The notes under the pieces were generated by a model that ran no database searches, was not told the DNA's origin, and worked only from the letters and a program-made list of their open reading frames with translations. From Tenrec ecaudatus (lineage: Eukaryota > Chordata > Mammalia > Afrosoricida > Tenrecidae), in NCBI RefSeq assembly GCF_050624435.1, contig NC_134541.1, forward strand, positions 103,288,805-103,352,804: a DNA stretch of 64,000 nucleotides, given 5' to 3'. Every line of letters starts with the position of its first letter. Positions within the stretch are counted from its first letter, which is position 1. This document shows positions 32,238 to 42,441 of this stretch, piece after piece. Position numbers and translations under genes: made by a program.

Positions 32238-32312
32238 AGTTACTGAATGGAAAATGGATCTGCTTTGTGAGCCTTTGCCAGTTCACAATTAAAAGGTTGT
32301 TTTAAAGATCCC
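32238..32312 (+). repeat. Short unclassified dispersed repeat, copy 2
   Basis: gaatggaaaatggatctgct, tgccagttcacaattaaaag, gttgttttaaagatccctg. Compare 2475-2552, whose end is similar. Confidence 0.45.
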
Positions 32313-32589
32313 TGCCTTTACTCTCCAGCGAACCCAAGATCCTGACTGCCCCGCCCAGAATTATCGACGTGCACCATGTAGCTCTGCTGCAATGAGTCCC
32401 CTCTGGGGGGAAGGAGGGAAGGAAAGGCAAATGCTGAGTGACCTCACCTACACGAAACTCCTGCCCTGGGTGGGCACTGTCCACAGAGCGCTAAGTGGAC
32501 CCGGGGTCGTCGGGGGTGGTGGTGGTGAGGGGGGGAGTCCTTGGTTAGGAAGCCGCAGGTTTCCAGCTGTGTAGTGGTGGTGGTGCTGG

Positions 32590-32748
32590 TGGTTGCACTG
32601 GAGTCGATGCCGACTCACGGCACCCCAGCGTGTGCCTGGTAAAACTGTGTGCCGTGGGGGATTCAGGTGTGACCCATTGCCAGGCCTTTCTTCCGATGTC
32701 CCTCGGGATGGATTTGAACCGCCAACCCGTTGGCTGGGTTTCTGTGTA
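32590..32748 (-). repeat. AfroSINE-type SINE, second subtype
   Basis: gcactggagtcgatgccgac, cattgccaggcctttcttcc, gatggatttgaaccgccaac. Confidence 0.75.
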
Positions 32749-32814
32749 AAGGGCCGGGAATGCTGGCCATGGACGCTGGTGGCGGTGGCCCATCATGGCT
32801 GGTGTCAATGGTGA

Positions 32815-33418
32815 CACTGGACCCGTGGCAGATGCTGAATGGAAGTCAGCCATGATGTTGTCTTGCTTGGATCTGCAGTCAGTGCTCATGGAAGCAGCCG
32901 TCAAGAGATCCAATGATGCACTGCATTGGGCAAATCTGCAGCACAAGACCTCTTGAAGGTGTTGAAGGACAAGGAGATCACCTTGAGGACTAAGGCGGCC
33001 CGGCCCAGCCAGAGACTGCCGTCCCCTCCTGTGGGTGTGAAGGCTGGATGGTGGAAGGAGAAGGGATGCGTTCAAATGGTGGCGTTGAGAAGCATATCAA
33101 CAGTGCCTTGCACTGACCAAGGAGCAATACATCTGTCTTTGGACAAGTGCAGCCAGGATGCTCCTTCGCAGCGAGGATAGTGAGACTTGGTCTCACGGAC
33201 AGCGGACATGTTGTCAGGAGAGACCAGTCCCTGGAGAAGGATGTCATGTATGGAGAAGCAGAGAGGCAGTGAAAGAGGATGGCTCTGGATGAGATGGGCG
33301 GACACGGTGATTGCAACCATGGGCTCAATGGTGAGGCTGGCGCAGACCCGGGCAAGGCTTCCGTCTGTCGCACATGCTGTTTGCTCTGAGTCGGAAGCAC
33401 CTATCAGCAGCACTGTAC
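32815..33418 (+). mobile_element. RTE/BovB-type LINE, 3' third
   Basis: tggatctgcagtcagtgctc, atggaagcagccgtcaagag, gcattgggcaaatctgcagc, catgttgtcaggagagacca, gtccctggagaaggatgtca, tgctctgagtcggaagcacc. Frames are broken. Confidence 0.9.
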
Positions 33419-33430
33419 TGACAACATGGA

Positions 33431-33431
33431 G

Positions 33432-33509
<78 letters not shown>
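33431..33509. repeat. (GA)n microsatellite
   Basis: About 39 GA units with one early interruption. Glu-Arg and Ser-Leu open frames across it are artefacts. Confidence 0.97.
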
Positions 33510-33512
<3 letters not shown>

Positions 33513-33544
33513 AAATGCGAAACATACTGCTCTTTCTCTCCATC

Positions 33545-33716
33545 CTTCCCAGTGGCACAGTGGGTTATGCTTTGGCTGCTAACCAAGAGATTAACAGTTC
33601 AAACCACCAGCTGCTCCTCAGGAGAAAGATGAGGCTTTCTACTTCTGGTGTTAGTTTGGTAAACCCACGGCGGCAGTCTTGCCCTGTCCTGCAAGGTCCC
33701 TGTGAGTCCACTGTGA
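33545..33716 (+). repeat. AfroSINE-type SINE
   Basis: cccagtggcacagtgggtta head, taaccaagagattaacagtt, gagaaagatgaggctttcta, ctgtcctgcaaggtccctgt. Confidence 0.88.
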
Positions 33717-34284
33717 GTACAGAACGTCCTCCTCAGGTACTCTCTCTCTTTTTCTCCCCCCACCCCCCTGATTCTCTCTCATCCTCCACCATGCTGTCCG
33801 TCTCTCCCTCCTCCTCCAGCCCTCCGCCCTCACTGTGTGCACCCCCCTTTGCCACCCACACCAGCTGCTCTGGCTACAGACTATGCACAGGCTCCTGCCC
33901 TGTGGGCCCCTCTGCCCCTTCCTGCCACCTCCGTCTGCAACCTTCCTCCAAAGGTGAGCCGCTGACCCCTCTCAGAAGTCCACAGCTGTGCTCCCGGGTC
34001 AGCAAGCGAAGCCCCTCTACCTCGAAAAGGAGCCACAGAGCCAAGCTGGTAGACTACCCCTTCACCCCTACCCGGGCTGCCTGCTGACTCTCCAGGGCCC
34101 ACTCCGCCCCTGGCCTCGGTTTTCAGATCTGGAGGATGGGCACAGAGCCTGAGAGTCTCCCCAGAGAAACCCGACGTCTGGAGAGAGCATCCCGAAGTCA
34201 CCAGCCCTTCCTCTCCAGCCACAGCCACCACCTCCTCCCTCCACTAGAGACAGCACTGAGCCTCTCGCCCTGGGGCCTTGTCGG
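33717..34284. other. Unique C-rich sequence
   Basis: Pyrimidine-rich, especially 33740-33860. The 190-codon frame starting at 33515 begins in a SINE and is Ser/Pro-rich; not supported as a gene. Confidence 0.45.
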
Positions 34285-34625
34285 GTGCGCAGGTAGGAGA
34301 TCTATGTGTAACCTCCTCTCTGGGAGATGGGCAATGGGGAGGCGGGGGAGGGGAGACGCCGGGGAGTGTAAGATAAGATATAATAATTATTTATAATCTA
34401 TCAAGGGACCAGGGGTGGGATCGGGGGGGGGGGGAGAACGGGGAAAAAAAGGGAAACCAAGCTGATTCCAGGAACCCAAGTGGAAGGTGAATTATGAGAA
34501 TGATGAGTGCAACGAATGTATAAGGGTGCTTTGCTCAATTGATGTATGTATGGATTGTGATAAGAGCCTTATGAGCCCTAATAAAAATATTTTAAAAAAT
34601 AATAAATTAAAAAAAATTTTTTTAA
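34285..34625 (+). mobile_element. L1 family 3' UTR end (copy G, older)
   Basis: ctatgtgtaacctcctctct, gataagatataataattatt, a G12 tract, tgtatgtatggattgtgata, tatgagccctaataaaaata. 5' truncated. Confidence 0.85.
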
Positions 34626-34791
34626 AGAAAGGGGCTGTTGGTTTCCCACCCCCGAGACCAGCCGCTCTCCTGACACTGTCACAGTGATGTAAAAAGGGAG
34701 GGAGTCGGAGAGACATCTGGGCCCCAAGGGAGTAAGAGAGAGGATGTCACCACATGATCCAGAAATCACCCGTGTATTTATCCTCTAACAC

Positions 34792-34897
34792 CATGCAGAA
34801 ACCCACCAACAAACTGCGGAAGAAAGGCCTGCCACCTGCTTCTGTAAAGATGATGGCCAAGAAAGCCCTGCAGTCAGAAAGGGCAGGCGAGCGAGGT
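34792..34897 (+). repeat. AfroSINE-type SINE, second subtype, partial
   Basis: cgaaagaaaggcctgcc-type text (gaagaaaggcctgccacctg), then cttctgtaaagatgatggcc and agccctgcagtc. Confidence 0.55.
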
Positions 34898-34961
34898 GCA
34901 CAGCTCGGAGAATGCCCTCCGTGTCACTGCCTGTAACCATGCTCAGTCAGTTCTCTCAGGA

Positions 34962-35152
34962 GCCCAGGAGTTGTAAGGGTTAAGCATTGGGCTGCTAACC
35001 ACAAGGTCAGCAGTTCAAAACCTCCATCTGCTCCTCAGGAGAAAAACAAGGCTTTCTACTCCTGCACAGAAGGAGTCTCAGAAACCCACAGAAACAGTTC
35101 TACCCTGTCCTATAGGGTCTCTGTGAGAATCAACTCGATGGCGGGGAATTTG
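34962..35152 (+). repeat. AfroSINE-type SINE
   Basis: gttaagcattgggctgctaa, ccacaaggtcagcagttcaa, ctcagaaacccacagaaaca, ctgtcctatagggtctctgt, caactcgatggcggggaatt. Young-looking. Confidence 0.93.
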
Positions 35153-35214
35153 GTTTCTATGTTTGTTTGTTCGTTTGTTTGTTTATTGGATTTTCAATTT
35201 AAAAAAATTTTAAA

Positions 35215-36145
35215 CATGCAATTCCATGATGCTCACCTTTCCGACAAGATCGCTGAAGACAAAGCGGGTACATAAGCAAATGTGGTGAAGAAAGCTGATG
35301 GTGCCCGGCTATCAAAAGATATAGTGCCTGGGGTCTTAAAGTCTTGAAGGTAAACAAGCAGCCATCTAGCTCAGAAGCAACAAAGCCCACATGGTAGAAC
35401 ACCAGCCTGTGTGATTATAAGGTGTCAAAGGGATCAGGGATCAGGCATCAGAGAACAAAAAATCCTATCATTGTGAATGAGGGGGAGTGTGGAGTGGAGA
35501 TCCAAAGCCCATCTGTAGGCAACTGGACACCCCTTTGCAGAAGGGTCTCGGGGAGGAGAGGAGCCGCAGCCAGTCAGCGTGCGATGTAGCAACAATGAAA
35601 CATACAACTTTCCTCTGGTTCTTAAATGCTTCCTCCCCCGACTATCATGATCCCAATTCTACCTTACAAATCTGGCTAGACCAGAGGATGTACATAGGTA
35701 CAGATAGCAACTGGAAACACAGGGAATCCAGGACAGATGAACCTCTCAGGACCAGTAGTAAGAAGGGCGATACCAGGAGGGTGGGGGGAAGGTGAGGTAG
35801 AAATGGGGAACCGATCACAAGGATCTACATATAACCCCCTACCTGGGGGACAGAAAACAAAAACAGTGGGTGAAGGGAAACACCAGACAGTGTAAGATAT
35901 GACAAAATAATAATTTATAAATTATCAAGGGTTCATGAGGGAGGGGGTAGGGGAGGGAAAGGAAAAATGAGGAGCTGATACCAAGGGCCCCAGTAAAAAG
36001 CAAATGTTTTGAGAATGATGATGGCAACAAATGTACAAATGTGCTTGATACAATGGATGGATGGATGGATGGATGGATGGATGGATGGATGGATGGATGG
36101 ATGGTGACGAGTTGTACGAGCCTCCAATAAAACGATTAAAAAAAA
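35215..36145 (+). mobile_element. Young L1 family 3' UTR (copy F, single unit)
   Basis: ccatgatgctcacctttccg, one 247-base unit from 35280, gccatctagctcagaagcaa, G-rich tract, then a tail whose tatgtatgg motif has grown into a (GGAT)n run at 36053-36104, and ccaataaaacgatt. Single tail. Confidence 0.9.
36053..36104. repeat. (GGAT)n microsatellite within L1 tail
   Basis: About 13 units, replacing the ordinary tgatgtatgtatggattgtg of sister copies. Confidence 0.95.
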
Positions 36146-36289
36146 ACAGCATGTAAGATGCCCCTTTAAACTTTGCTCAGAAACCCCACCCAGAGGTCAT
36201 GACGTTTCAGTTCAAGTAGCAATAACCCTCCTGAGCATTCTGCTGCTGTGACTATGGACGCTGAAATTTATAGCACCCATCAAAACGCT

Positions 36290-36374
36290 AATGTCTGTGG
36301 ATCAGAAAACCAGTGTGCTCTGTCCTTCACCCAAATCACAGCAAAGAGGATGTTGGAGGTTGTTTTGATCATCC
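36290..36374 (+). repeat. Short unclassified dispersed repeat, copy 3
   Basis: gtggatcagaaaaccagtgt, gctctgtccttcacccaaat, cacagcaaag. Its minus strand reads DLGEGQSTLVF, close to copies 1 and 5. Confidence 0.5.
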
Positions 36375-36377
36375 GTA

Positions 36378-36540
36378 TGAGACCTGGTAGCACCGGGAAC
36401 TACTCGTTGGACTGCTAACCGGGAGGTGGGCAGTTCTAACCCACCAGCCAATCCAAGGGAGAAAGATGAGCCATCTGCTCTGGCGCAGATGGGCAGTCTC
36501 AGAAGCTCTCGCAGGGGTGATTCTCTGAACGGACGCACCA
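36378..36540 (+). repeat. AfroSINE-type SINE
   Basis: gagacctggtagcaccggga head, gactgctaaccgggaggtgg, gagaaagatgagccatctgc, gatgggcagtctcagaagct. Confidence 0.8.
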
Positions 36541-36738
36541 CACAGTGGATTGGGTTGGGTTTTGAGATGAGCCCAAAGAACAATTGCCTTAGAAGTAAGC
36601 TGGGGTGGGTGGGGGAACCTAGGTTATCAGAACCCATCAGAACAGAAATTACAAGGACACTGACTCATTGTGGGAAATGAAGTTGACGTCATGCAACCAT
36701 ATGCATAGAAACTAATTGGCTATAGCAACTCTCACCAG

Positions 36739-36740
<2 letters not shown>

Positions 36741-36769
<29 letters not shown>
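36741..36769. repeat. (CA)n microsatellite
   Basis: About 14 CA units. Confidence 0.95.
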
Positions 36770-36773
<4 letters not shown>

Positions 36774-37175
36774 AAAATCTTCTTTAAACCAAACATTTTT
36801 TAAAAATCTATGGAGTAGCCCTACTCTTTAATACCTGGGGCACCCTGAGGCTACTTCTGCTCCGCCAATGGGGACAGCTCTGTGGCCAGGAAGACTGTCT
36901 CCCCCATGTATGGACCAGAGGTGCTGCTGGCCCACCAGGAGTCTCCGCCTCCAAGCCTCCCTCCCCCTAGGTCGCTGTGAACCCCGTCCCCACCCCGAAG
37001 TCCATCTCACGGATGAGGATCAACAGCACAGAGGCGGAGTGGCCTGTCCCAGCTCATCACTGGACTCAAACCCAGATCCACCCAACTCCAGTCCCCACCC
37101 CCACAGCCCAGCGCCAAGCACAGGCTTCCTGCCGCAGCCCGGCCCCTGGAGCTCAAGATGGCCCCAACGCTGGCA
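36770..37175. other. Unique sequence with a reverse MIR near 37005-37085
   Basis: gatgaggatcaacagcacag and ggactcaaacccagatccac mark a reverse MIR. The rest, including a 122-codon frame, is unrecognised. Confidence 0.45.
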
Positions 37176-37179
37176 ATGT

Positions 37180-37312
37180 ATGCAGCTAATTTCCATTAGG
37201 ACTAATGGAAGGAAGCATGAGCCATTTTTCTTATAATTAGAAGAGAATTCAACCTTCACAGCCAGCCCAGCTGAGAGCCCAGCTTATGTAACAACAGAGA
37301 GCTCATTAGGGG
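37180..37312. promoter_or_regulatory. Candidate conserved noncoding element with palindromic homeodomain-type sites
   Basis: Holds a perfect 9-base inverted repeat with a 2-base spacer, ttccattaggactaatggaa at 37191-37210, so two TAAT cores face each other. Further cores: gctaat at 37186, ataattag near 37232, ctcattag near 37303. Repeat-free. TAAT is the core site of homeodomain proteins; function is inferred. Confidence 0.4.
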
Positions 37313-37539
37313 AAAGGAGACGTGATTTGGAATCCTGGCGGCAGACAAAGATGAGCTGCAGGTGTGAGGCGTTTCTGATGCCGCAGGTACGGACCATTCT
37401 CCAATGGAGCCAGCGCTGCTCTGCCAGTGGGTGGGCTTCAAGCCTTGGCCATCACCATCAAGGCCGCCGCTAGCCTGCCATCCACTGTGTGTCAGCACCA
37501 CACACCCCTGCAGCATTGCCTAGCAACCCCTGCAGGAAG

Positions 37540-37605
37540 GCCTGGGAGGATACCCATTTCAGAGATGAATCACCGAGGCTCAGAGAAGCATTGTGCCCAC
37601 CCCCA
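37540..37605 (-). repeat. MIR SINE fragment, reverse
   Basis: cccatttcagagatgaatca, ccgaggctcagagaagcatt. Confidence 0.6.
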
Positions 37606-37707
37606 GCCATTGCCAACTGCATTCCGTCATTCCGCACCTATTCAGTAGGTGTCTCCACTGATTTCATGTTGGAGCCCAGGGCTGCCTCTCACCCAATCCA
37701 CGCTCCT

Positions 37708-37800
37708 CAGAGTCTTGGAAACTCACAGGGATCGGTCTCCCCTCTTCGATAGGGTCACTATGAGTTGGCATCGACTCGATGGCAGTGAATTTTGAGGGTG
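37708..37800 (+). repeat. AfroSINE-type SINE, 3' half
   Basis: cagagtcttggaaactcaca, gatagggtcactatgagttg, gcatcgactcgatggcagtg. Confidence 0.85.
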
Positions 37801-38221
37801 TTCTTCAGATCAGCAACTCAATCCACGCTGCTGGCTGAGTACACTCCTTCATAGTCTCTCTCCGGGGGGGCCATTCCTTTGTTGCCAGAAGGGCAGCCTG
37901 GTGAAACACCACAGGTGGCTGGAGCTCCCAACTCCCATCCCTGCCCCGTGCCCCAGAGAAGGGCCGCATCTGCTCCCGCGGCCTCGGTAGCCAGCACGAA
38001 GCAGCTCATGATGGGTGCTAGCTAATGGAGTATTGATTTTTTTTTTTTAAGAAGCAACAGCAAAAAGCAAAAACAAAAAAACCTGCAGGTGTGGTAGCGA
38101 ATATGAGAGGCGGGCTTGGTGGAAAGCCAGCCCTGCACGTCCCCCCAGCTCTGCCGGCATCTGCGCTCACCTGTCTCCTACCTGGGGCCCCTGGGAAGAA
38201 GAGAGGACAGGAAGGGACACA
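37801..38221. other. Unique sequence, nothing recognised
   Basis: T9 run near 38039 and A-rich text after it could be an old tail. No supported gene. Confidence 0.4.
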
Positions 38222-38622
38222 TTGTTGTTGTTGCTGTTGTTGATGGGTGCCATCGGTCCTGACCCATAGTCACCCGTGCGCAGCAGAACAAAACCCTGGC
38301 CAGTCCTGCAGCATGCTCACCACTGTCCTTATGCCTGAGCCCATTGTTGGCGGCCACCGTGTCGATGAATCCTGCTGAGGGCCTTCCTCCTCTTCACGGC
38401 CCCTCCACCTGACCAAGCACAATGTCTCCAGGGACTGCTTTCTCCTGAGGTGTCCAAAGTATGTCAGACGAAGTCTCACCGTCCTTGACTAGAAGCATTC
38501 TGGCCTTACTTCTTCCAGGACAGATGCATTTGTCCCTTTGGGCAGTCCATGGTACTTTCAATGTTCTTCTCCATCACCCCAATTCAATGCATCCATTCTT
38601 CTTCGGTCTTCCTTCCCATAGG
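38222..38622 (-). mobile_element. RTE/BovB-type LINE, 3' part
   Basis: Starts with the (TTG)n that closes RTE elements, then gccatcggtcctgacccata, ccactgtccttatgcctgag, cttccaggacagatgcattt, gcagtccatggtactttcaa. Confidence 0.9.
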
Positions 38623-38624
38623 AG

Positions 38625-39162
38625 CCAGCCAGCCCTCTGCTGGGTACCCTCCCTAATGAAGTGAGGTCCATCACAGGAGCAGACAGGTGCGCCCCATGTC
38701 ATCGCTGCAGCGCTGTTCACAAGAGCAAGAGGGTGGAAACTGCCCAAATGCCCAGCAGCAGACGTGTGGATAGAGGAGCATCGGTACAGACACTGTGCAT
38801 CGCTGACAAGCAGCGAGGAAGCCACCTAGCACCTCCTACATGGTCAGACGTGCAAAACATCATGCTGCGTGAAGTTAGTCGATCACAAAAGGACAAATAT
38901 TTGTGAGGTGACTGTCATAGGGGAGGGGAGACAAAGACTTTCATAGTAAGGGGAGCAGACCTTGGAGATTGCCAAGGTGGGGGGTCAAGAGCCAGGGGAG
39001 GGAGGATAAAGCAACAACGACAGTTAACAGGTCAAAGTGTGGGGGAAGGTAAAGTATTGGGGGGCTGTATGTAGTTTAAATGGGTAAATACAAAACTGAT
39101 CATCTGAAATGCAAACTTCCACATAATTTACAATCAGATTTGTTTAAAGAAAAGACGGGACA
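38625..39162 (+). mobile_element. Old L1, ORF2 end / 3' UTR
   Basis: ctgcagcgctgttcacaaga, gtggaaactgcccaaatgcc, gtgcaaaacatcatgctgcg, tgaagttagtcgatcacaaa, then a G-rich run. Decayed. Confidence 0.75.
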
Positions 39163-39163
39163 T

Positions 39164-39645
39164 TGTGTTAGTCCAGGTAGACTAGAGAAGCAAATTCAGA
39201 GACACTCATGTGTATGAGAAAGAGCTTTATATAAAAGAGCAATTAAATATTGAAAAACATCCCAACTGAGTCCAGATCAAGTCAATAAATCCAATATTAA
39301 CCCCGATGTCCAATACCAATCTATAAAGTCCTCCTCAGACTCATGCAACATCTGCAATGATGCTGAATGCAGGAAGATCACAGGCCAGTGGGTGGAAAGT
39401 CTTGTGGATCCAGTGGTGGTGGAAGCATCTCAGCACTGGCATGAATCTCCATGTGGTTCTTCCAGCTCCATGTGTCTTATCAATAGGAATGTCTCACTTG
39501 GAGTGAGTGTGTCCCGCCTCCAGAGAGCTATTTATCTCCTTAGCTCCTCCAAATGAGGTCATCAAGCTGCAACCTGATTGACAGATTAAACTCCACCCCT
39601 TCACACTTAAGTCTCAAGTTGACACCAGATTATGTAACTACTACA
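39164..39645 (-). mobile_element. Solo LTR, ERVL (MLT2)-like, reverse
   Basis: Starts tgtgttagtccaggtagact and ends ttatgtaactactaca. On the minus strand it begins tgtagtagttacataatctg, like the outer LTR at 56054. Flanks gacat / ggcgt are at best a decayed 5-base duplication. Confidence 0.7.
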
Positions 39646-39839
39646 GGCGTCTACATACAGGTGAGTTGTGATGAAGAGTCCTTGCAATTGTCTTTGGATC
39701 TACTTTACAGGTGAAGGCATCGATGTTCAGAAGGGGCTATTGCCCTGCCCCCATGTCCCATCCCCCCGAGTGACCCAGACTGTTGATGTTGCGGTACTAA
39801 CAAAACTCTGAAGCGCTAAGTCTTAAAGAACCAAAGCGC

Positions 39840-40072
39840 TTGTTTCCACACTGGCTGGTGTCTGGCTACCATGACTGAATATTTTGCTCAAAGAGTCCAT
39901 AAGAACCGTGATCAAAAGGGGGGACATGTAGCACAGAATTTTAATTTCCCCTGGAGCCCAGAGTTTTCTGGAGCCATGGAGACTGAATGAACCCCAGAAA
40001 CTATTGCCCTGAGGTCACCTTTAAACCATAAACCAAAAATAGGTCTTGGCTTCTGTAAACCAAACCCTTGAG
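39840..40072 (+). repeat. Unclassified dispersed repeat V, third copy
   Basis: ctggctaccatgactgaata, ggagccatggagactgaatg, cacctttaaaccataaacca, matching 13700-13880. Confidence 0.6.
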
Positions 40073-40074
40073 GT

Positions 40075-40425
40075 TGTTAGGTGATGTTGACTCGGTCCTA
40101 CCCACAGCAGCCCTATCTGTGTACAGTCGATTGAAACGTTGCCTCGGCTCCATACTCACAATTGTTCTTATGTTTGAGCCTATGACACCGACTGCAGGAG
40201 GAAAGTGGGATCAGTGAGCGTGTAAGCATCTCAGCGCTGGCAGGAGTGTATCCACACGGCTGCTCCAGCACCCAAGACCCTCCTCCTTTTCTCCACTTTA
40301 CCAAGCCTGATGCCTTCTCTGGGGACTGGTCTCTCCCGACAACATGGCCAAAGTGCTTGAGACAAAGTCTCACAACCCTTGCTTCTAAGGACCATTCTGG
40401 CCATACTCCTGCCAAGACAGATTTA
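40075..40425 (-). mobile_element. RTE/BovB-type LINE (piece 1 of interrupted copy)
   Basis: gttgttaggtgatgttgact, cactttaccaagcctgatgc, ggtctctcccgacaacatgg, cttctaaggaccattctggc, caagacagattt. A ~90-base ERVL-LTR piece lies inside (40185-40275). Continues at 42442. Confidence 0.88.
40185..40275 (-). mobile_element. ERVL-type LTR fragment inside RTE
   Basis: actgcaggaggaaagtggga, gtgtaagcatctcagcgctg, ccacacggctgctccagcac is the reverse complement of 51745-51830 in the LTR at 51510. Confidence 0.7.
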
Positions 40426-40491
40426 TTTTTTATTTATTTTTATGAGAGGTCACTTTATTTCAATAAATAAACACATGAAAAAAGAAGAGAG

Positions 40492-42233
40492 GTGTTAACA
40501 AACCCAGGGACAAGGGAAAAACATGGGACCCCAAATGGTAGAGAAGGGGGAGTGGCAGACCTGGTGGGAAATGATCAAGGGTAAGGTTGCTTAGAGAAGA
40601 GGTATACTCTAGCCCAGGTGGCGATGAAGCATGGTAGTAGGGCAGGAGGAAAGTCAAGGGAGATGGAGGAAAGAGCTAGGAGTCAAAGGGCATTCATGGA
40701 GGTCTAGACAAAGACATGTACATGCAAATATATATAGGAGGATGGGGAAATAGATCTATGTGTCTATATTTATAGGTCAAGTATTAAGGTAGCGGAAGGA
40801 CCTTGGGCCTCTACTCAAACACTCCCTCAATGCATGAATACCTTCTTTTATTAAATTGGAACTCTATGATGCTCACTCTCCCGACACAACGGCTGGAGCC
40901 AAAGTGGGTGAACAAGTAAATGTGGTGAAGAAAGCTGATGGTGCCCGGCTATCAAAAGAGATAGTGACTGGGGTCTTAAAGGCTTGAAGATAAACAAGCG
41001 GCCATCTAGCTCAGAAGCAACAAAGTCCACATGGAAGAACACACCAGCCTGTGTGATCGAGTGGTCCCAAAGGGATCAGTTACCAGGCATCAAAGAACAA
41101 AAAATCATATCATTGACTGCACACCTCCATGATAGGATCGCTGAAGACAAATTGGTGCATAAGCAAATGTGGTGAAGAAAGCTGATGGTGCCCGGCTATC
41201 AAAAGAGATAGTGTCTGGGGTCTTAAAGGCTTGAAGGTGAACAAGCGGCCATCTAGCTCAGAAGCAAAAAAGCCCACATGGAAGAAGCACACCGGCCAGT
41301 GCGATCACGAGGTGCCCAAGGGACCAGGTATAAGGCATCATGCAAAAAAAAAAAAAAAAGATATAAGTGTGTGTATGTATGTGTATATATGTGTATATGT
41401 ATATATGTATGTATATGTATATATATATCATATTAAATGAAGGGGGAAGTGCAGAGTGGAGACCCAAGGCCCAAGTGTCGAACAATGGAGATCCCCTCAT
41501 AGAGGGGTTTAGGAGAGGAGATGGGTTAATTAGGGTGTGAGGTAGTATCGATGAAGAACACAGCTTTCCCCCAGATCCTGGATGCTTCCTCCCCCCAACT
41601 ACCATGATCCGAATTCTACCTTGCAGGGCTGGATAGGACAGAGGCTGTACACTGGTGCATATGAGGGTTGGAGGTACAGGGAATCCAGGGTGGATGATAC
41701 CTTCAGGACCAAGGGTGTCAGGGACGATGCTGGGAGAGTGGAGGGTGAGTGGGTTGGAAAGGGGGAACTGATTACAAGGATCCACATGTGACCTCCTCCC
41801 TGGGAGAGGGACAGCAGAGAAGGGGGGAAGGGAGACTCCGGATAGGGCAAGATATGACAAAATAACGATGTATAAATTACCAAGGGCATATGAGGGAGGG
41901 GGGAATGGGGAGGGAGGGGGGAAAAAAAAGAGGACCTGATGCAAGGGGCTTAAGTGGAGAGCAAATGCCTTGAGAATGATTGGGGCAGGGAATGTATGGA
42001 TGTGCTTTATACAATTGATGTATGTATATGTATGGATTGTGGTAAGAGTTGTATGAGTCCCTAATAAAATGTAAAAAAAGAAAAGAGAAAAAAATGATTA
42101 GGGCAAAGACTGTACAGATGTGCTTTATACAATTGATGTATGTATATGTATGAACTGTGAAAAGAATTGTATGAGCCCCAATAAATTGTTAAAATAAATT
42201 AAAAATATATTTATAACCCAAAAAAAAAAGAAA
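40492..42233 (+). mobile_element. Young L1 family, longest 3' UTR copy, doubled tail (copy E)
   Basis: Flanked by a 15-base direct repeat gaaaaaagaagagag at 40477-40491 and 42234-42248. Extends ~430 bases further 5' than the others. Two tandem 247-base units start at 40921 and 41168; a (TATG)n run sits at 41367-41430; two tails, each with aataaa, close it. Near-identical to copy D. Confidence 0.93.
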
Positions 42234-42284
42234 GAAAAAAGAAGAGAGATCATGGTCACCTTCTCTTTTTTTCTCTCTTTTAGT

Positions 42285-42441
42285 GCCTTTTTTTATGATT
42301 TTATTAAGGGCTCATACAACTCTTATCACAATCCATACATACATCACTTGTGTAAAGCACATTTTTATATTCATTGCCCTCATCATTCTCAAAACATTTG
42401 CTCTCCACTTAAGCCCCTGACTTCAGCTCCTCGTTTTTCTT
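42285..42441 (-). mobile_element. L1 family tail, reverse
   Basis: gattttattaagggctcata, caactcttatcacaatccat, ctcaaaacatttgctctcca, cttaagcccctgacttcagc. 5' truncated insertion in the same RTE copy. Confidence 0.85.

Noticed and set aside
33187..33582. Open frame with a long Glu-Arg repeat
   Set aside because: RTE remnant joined to a (GA)n microsatellite.
33515..34087. 190-codon plus-strand Ser/Pro-rich open frame
   Set aside because: Begins in a SINE and continues through C-rich low-complexity DNA; no splice structure.
41258..41944. 228-codon minus-strand open frame
   Set aside because: Same antisense L1 frame, running into poly-Tyr/Ile from a TATG microsatellite.
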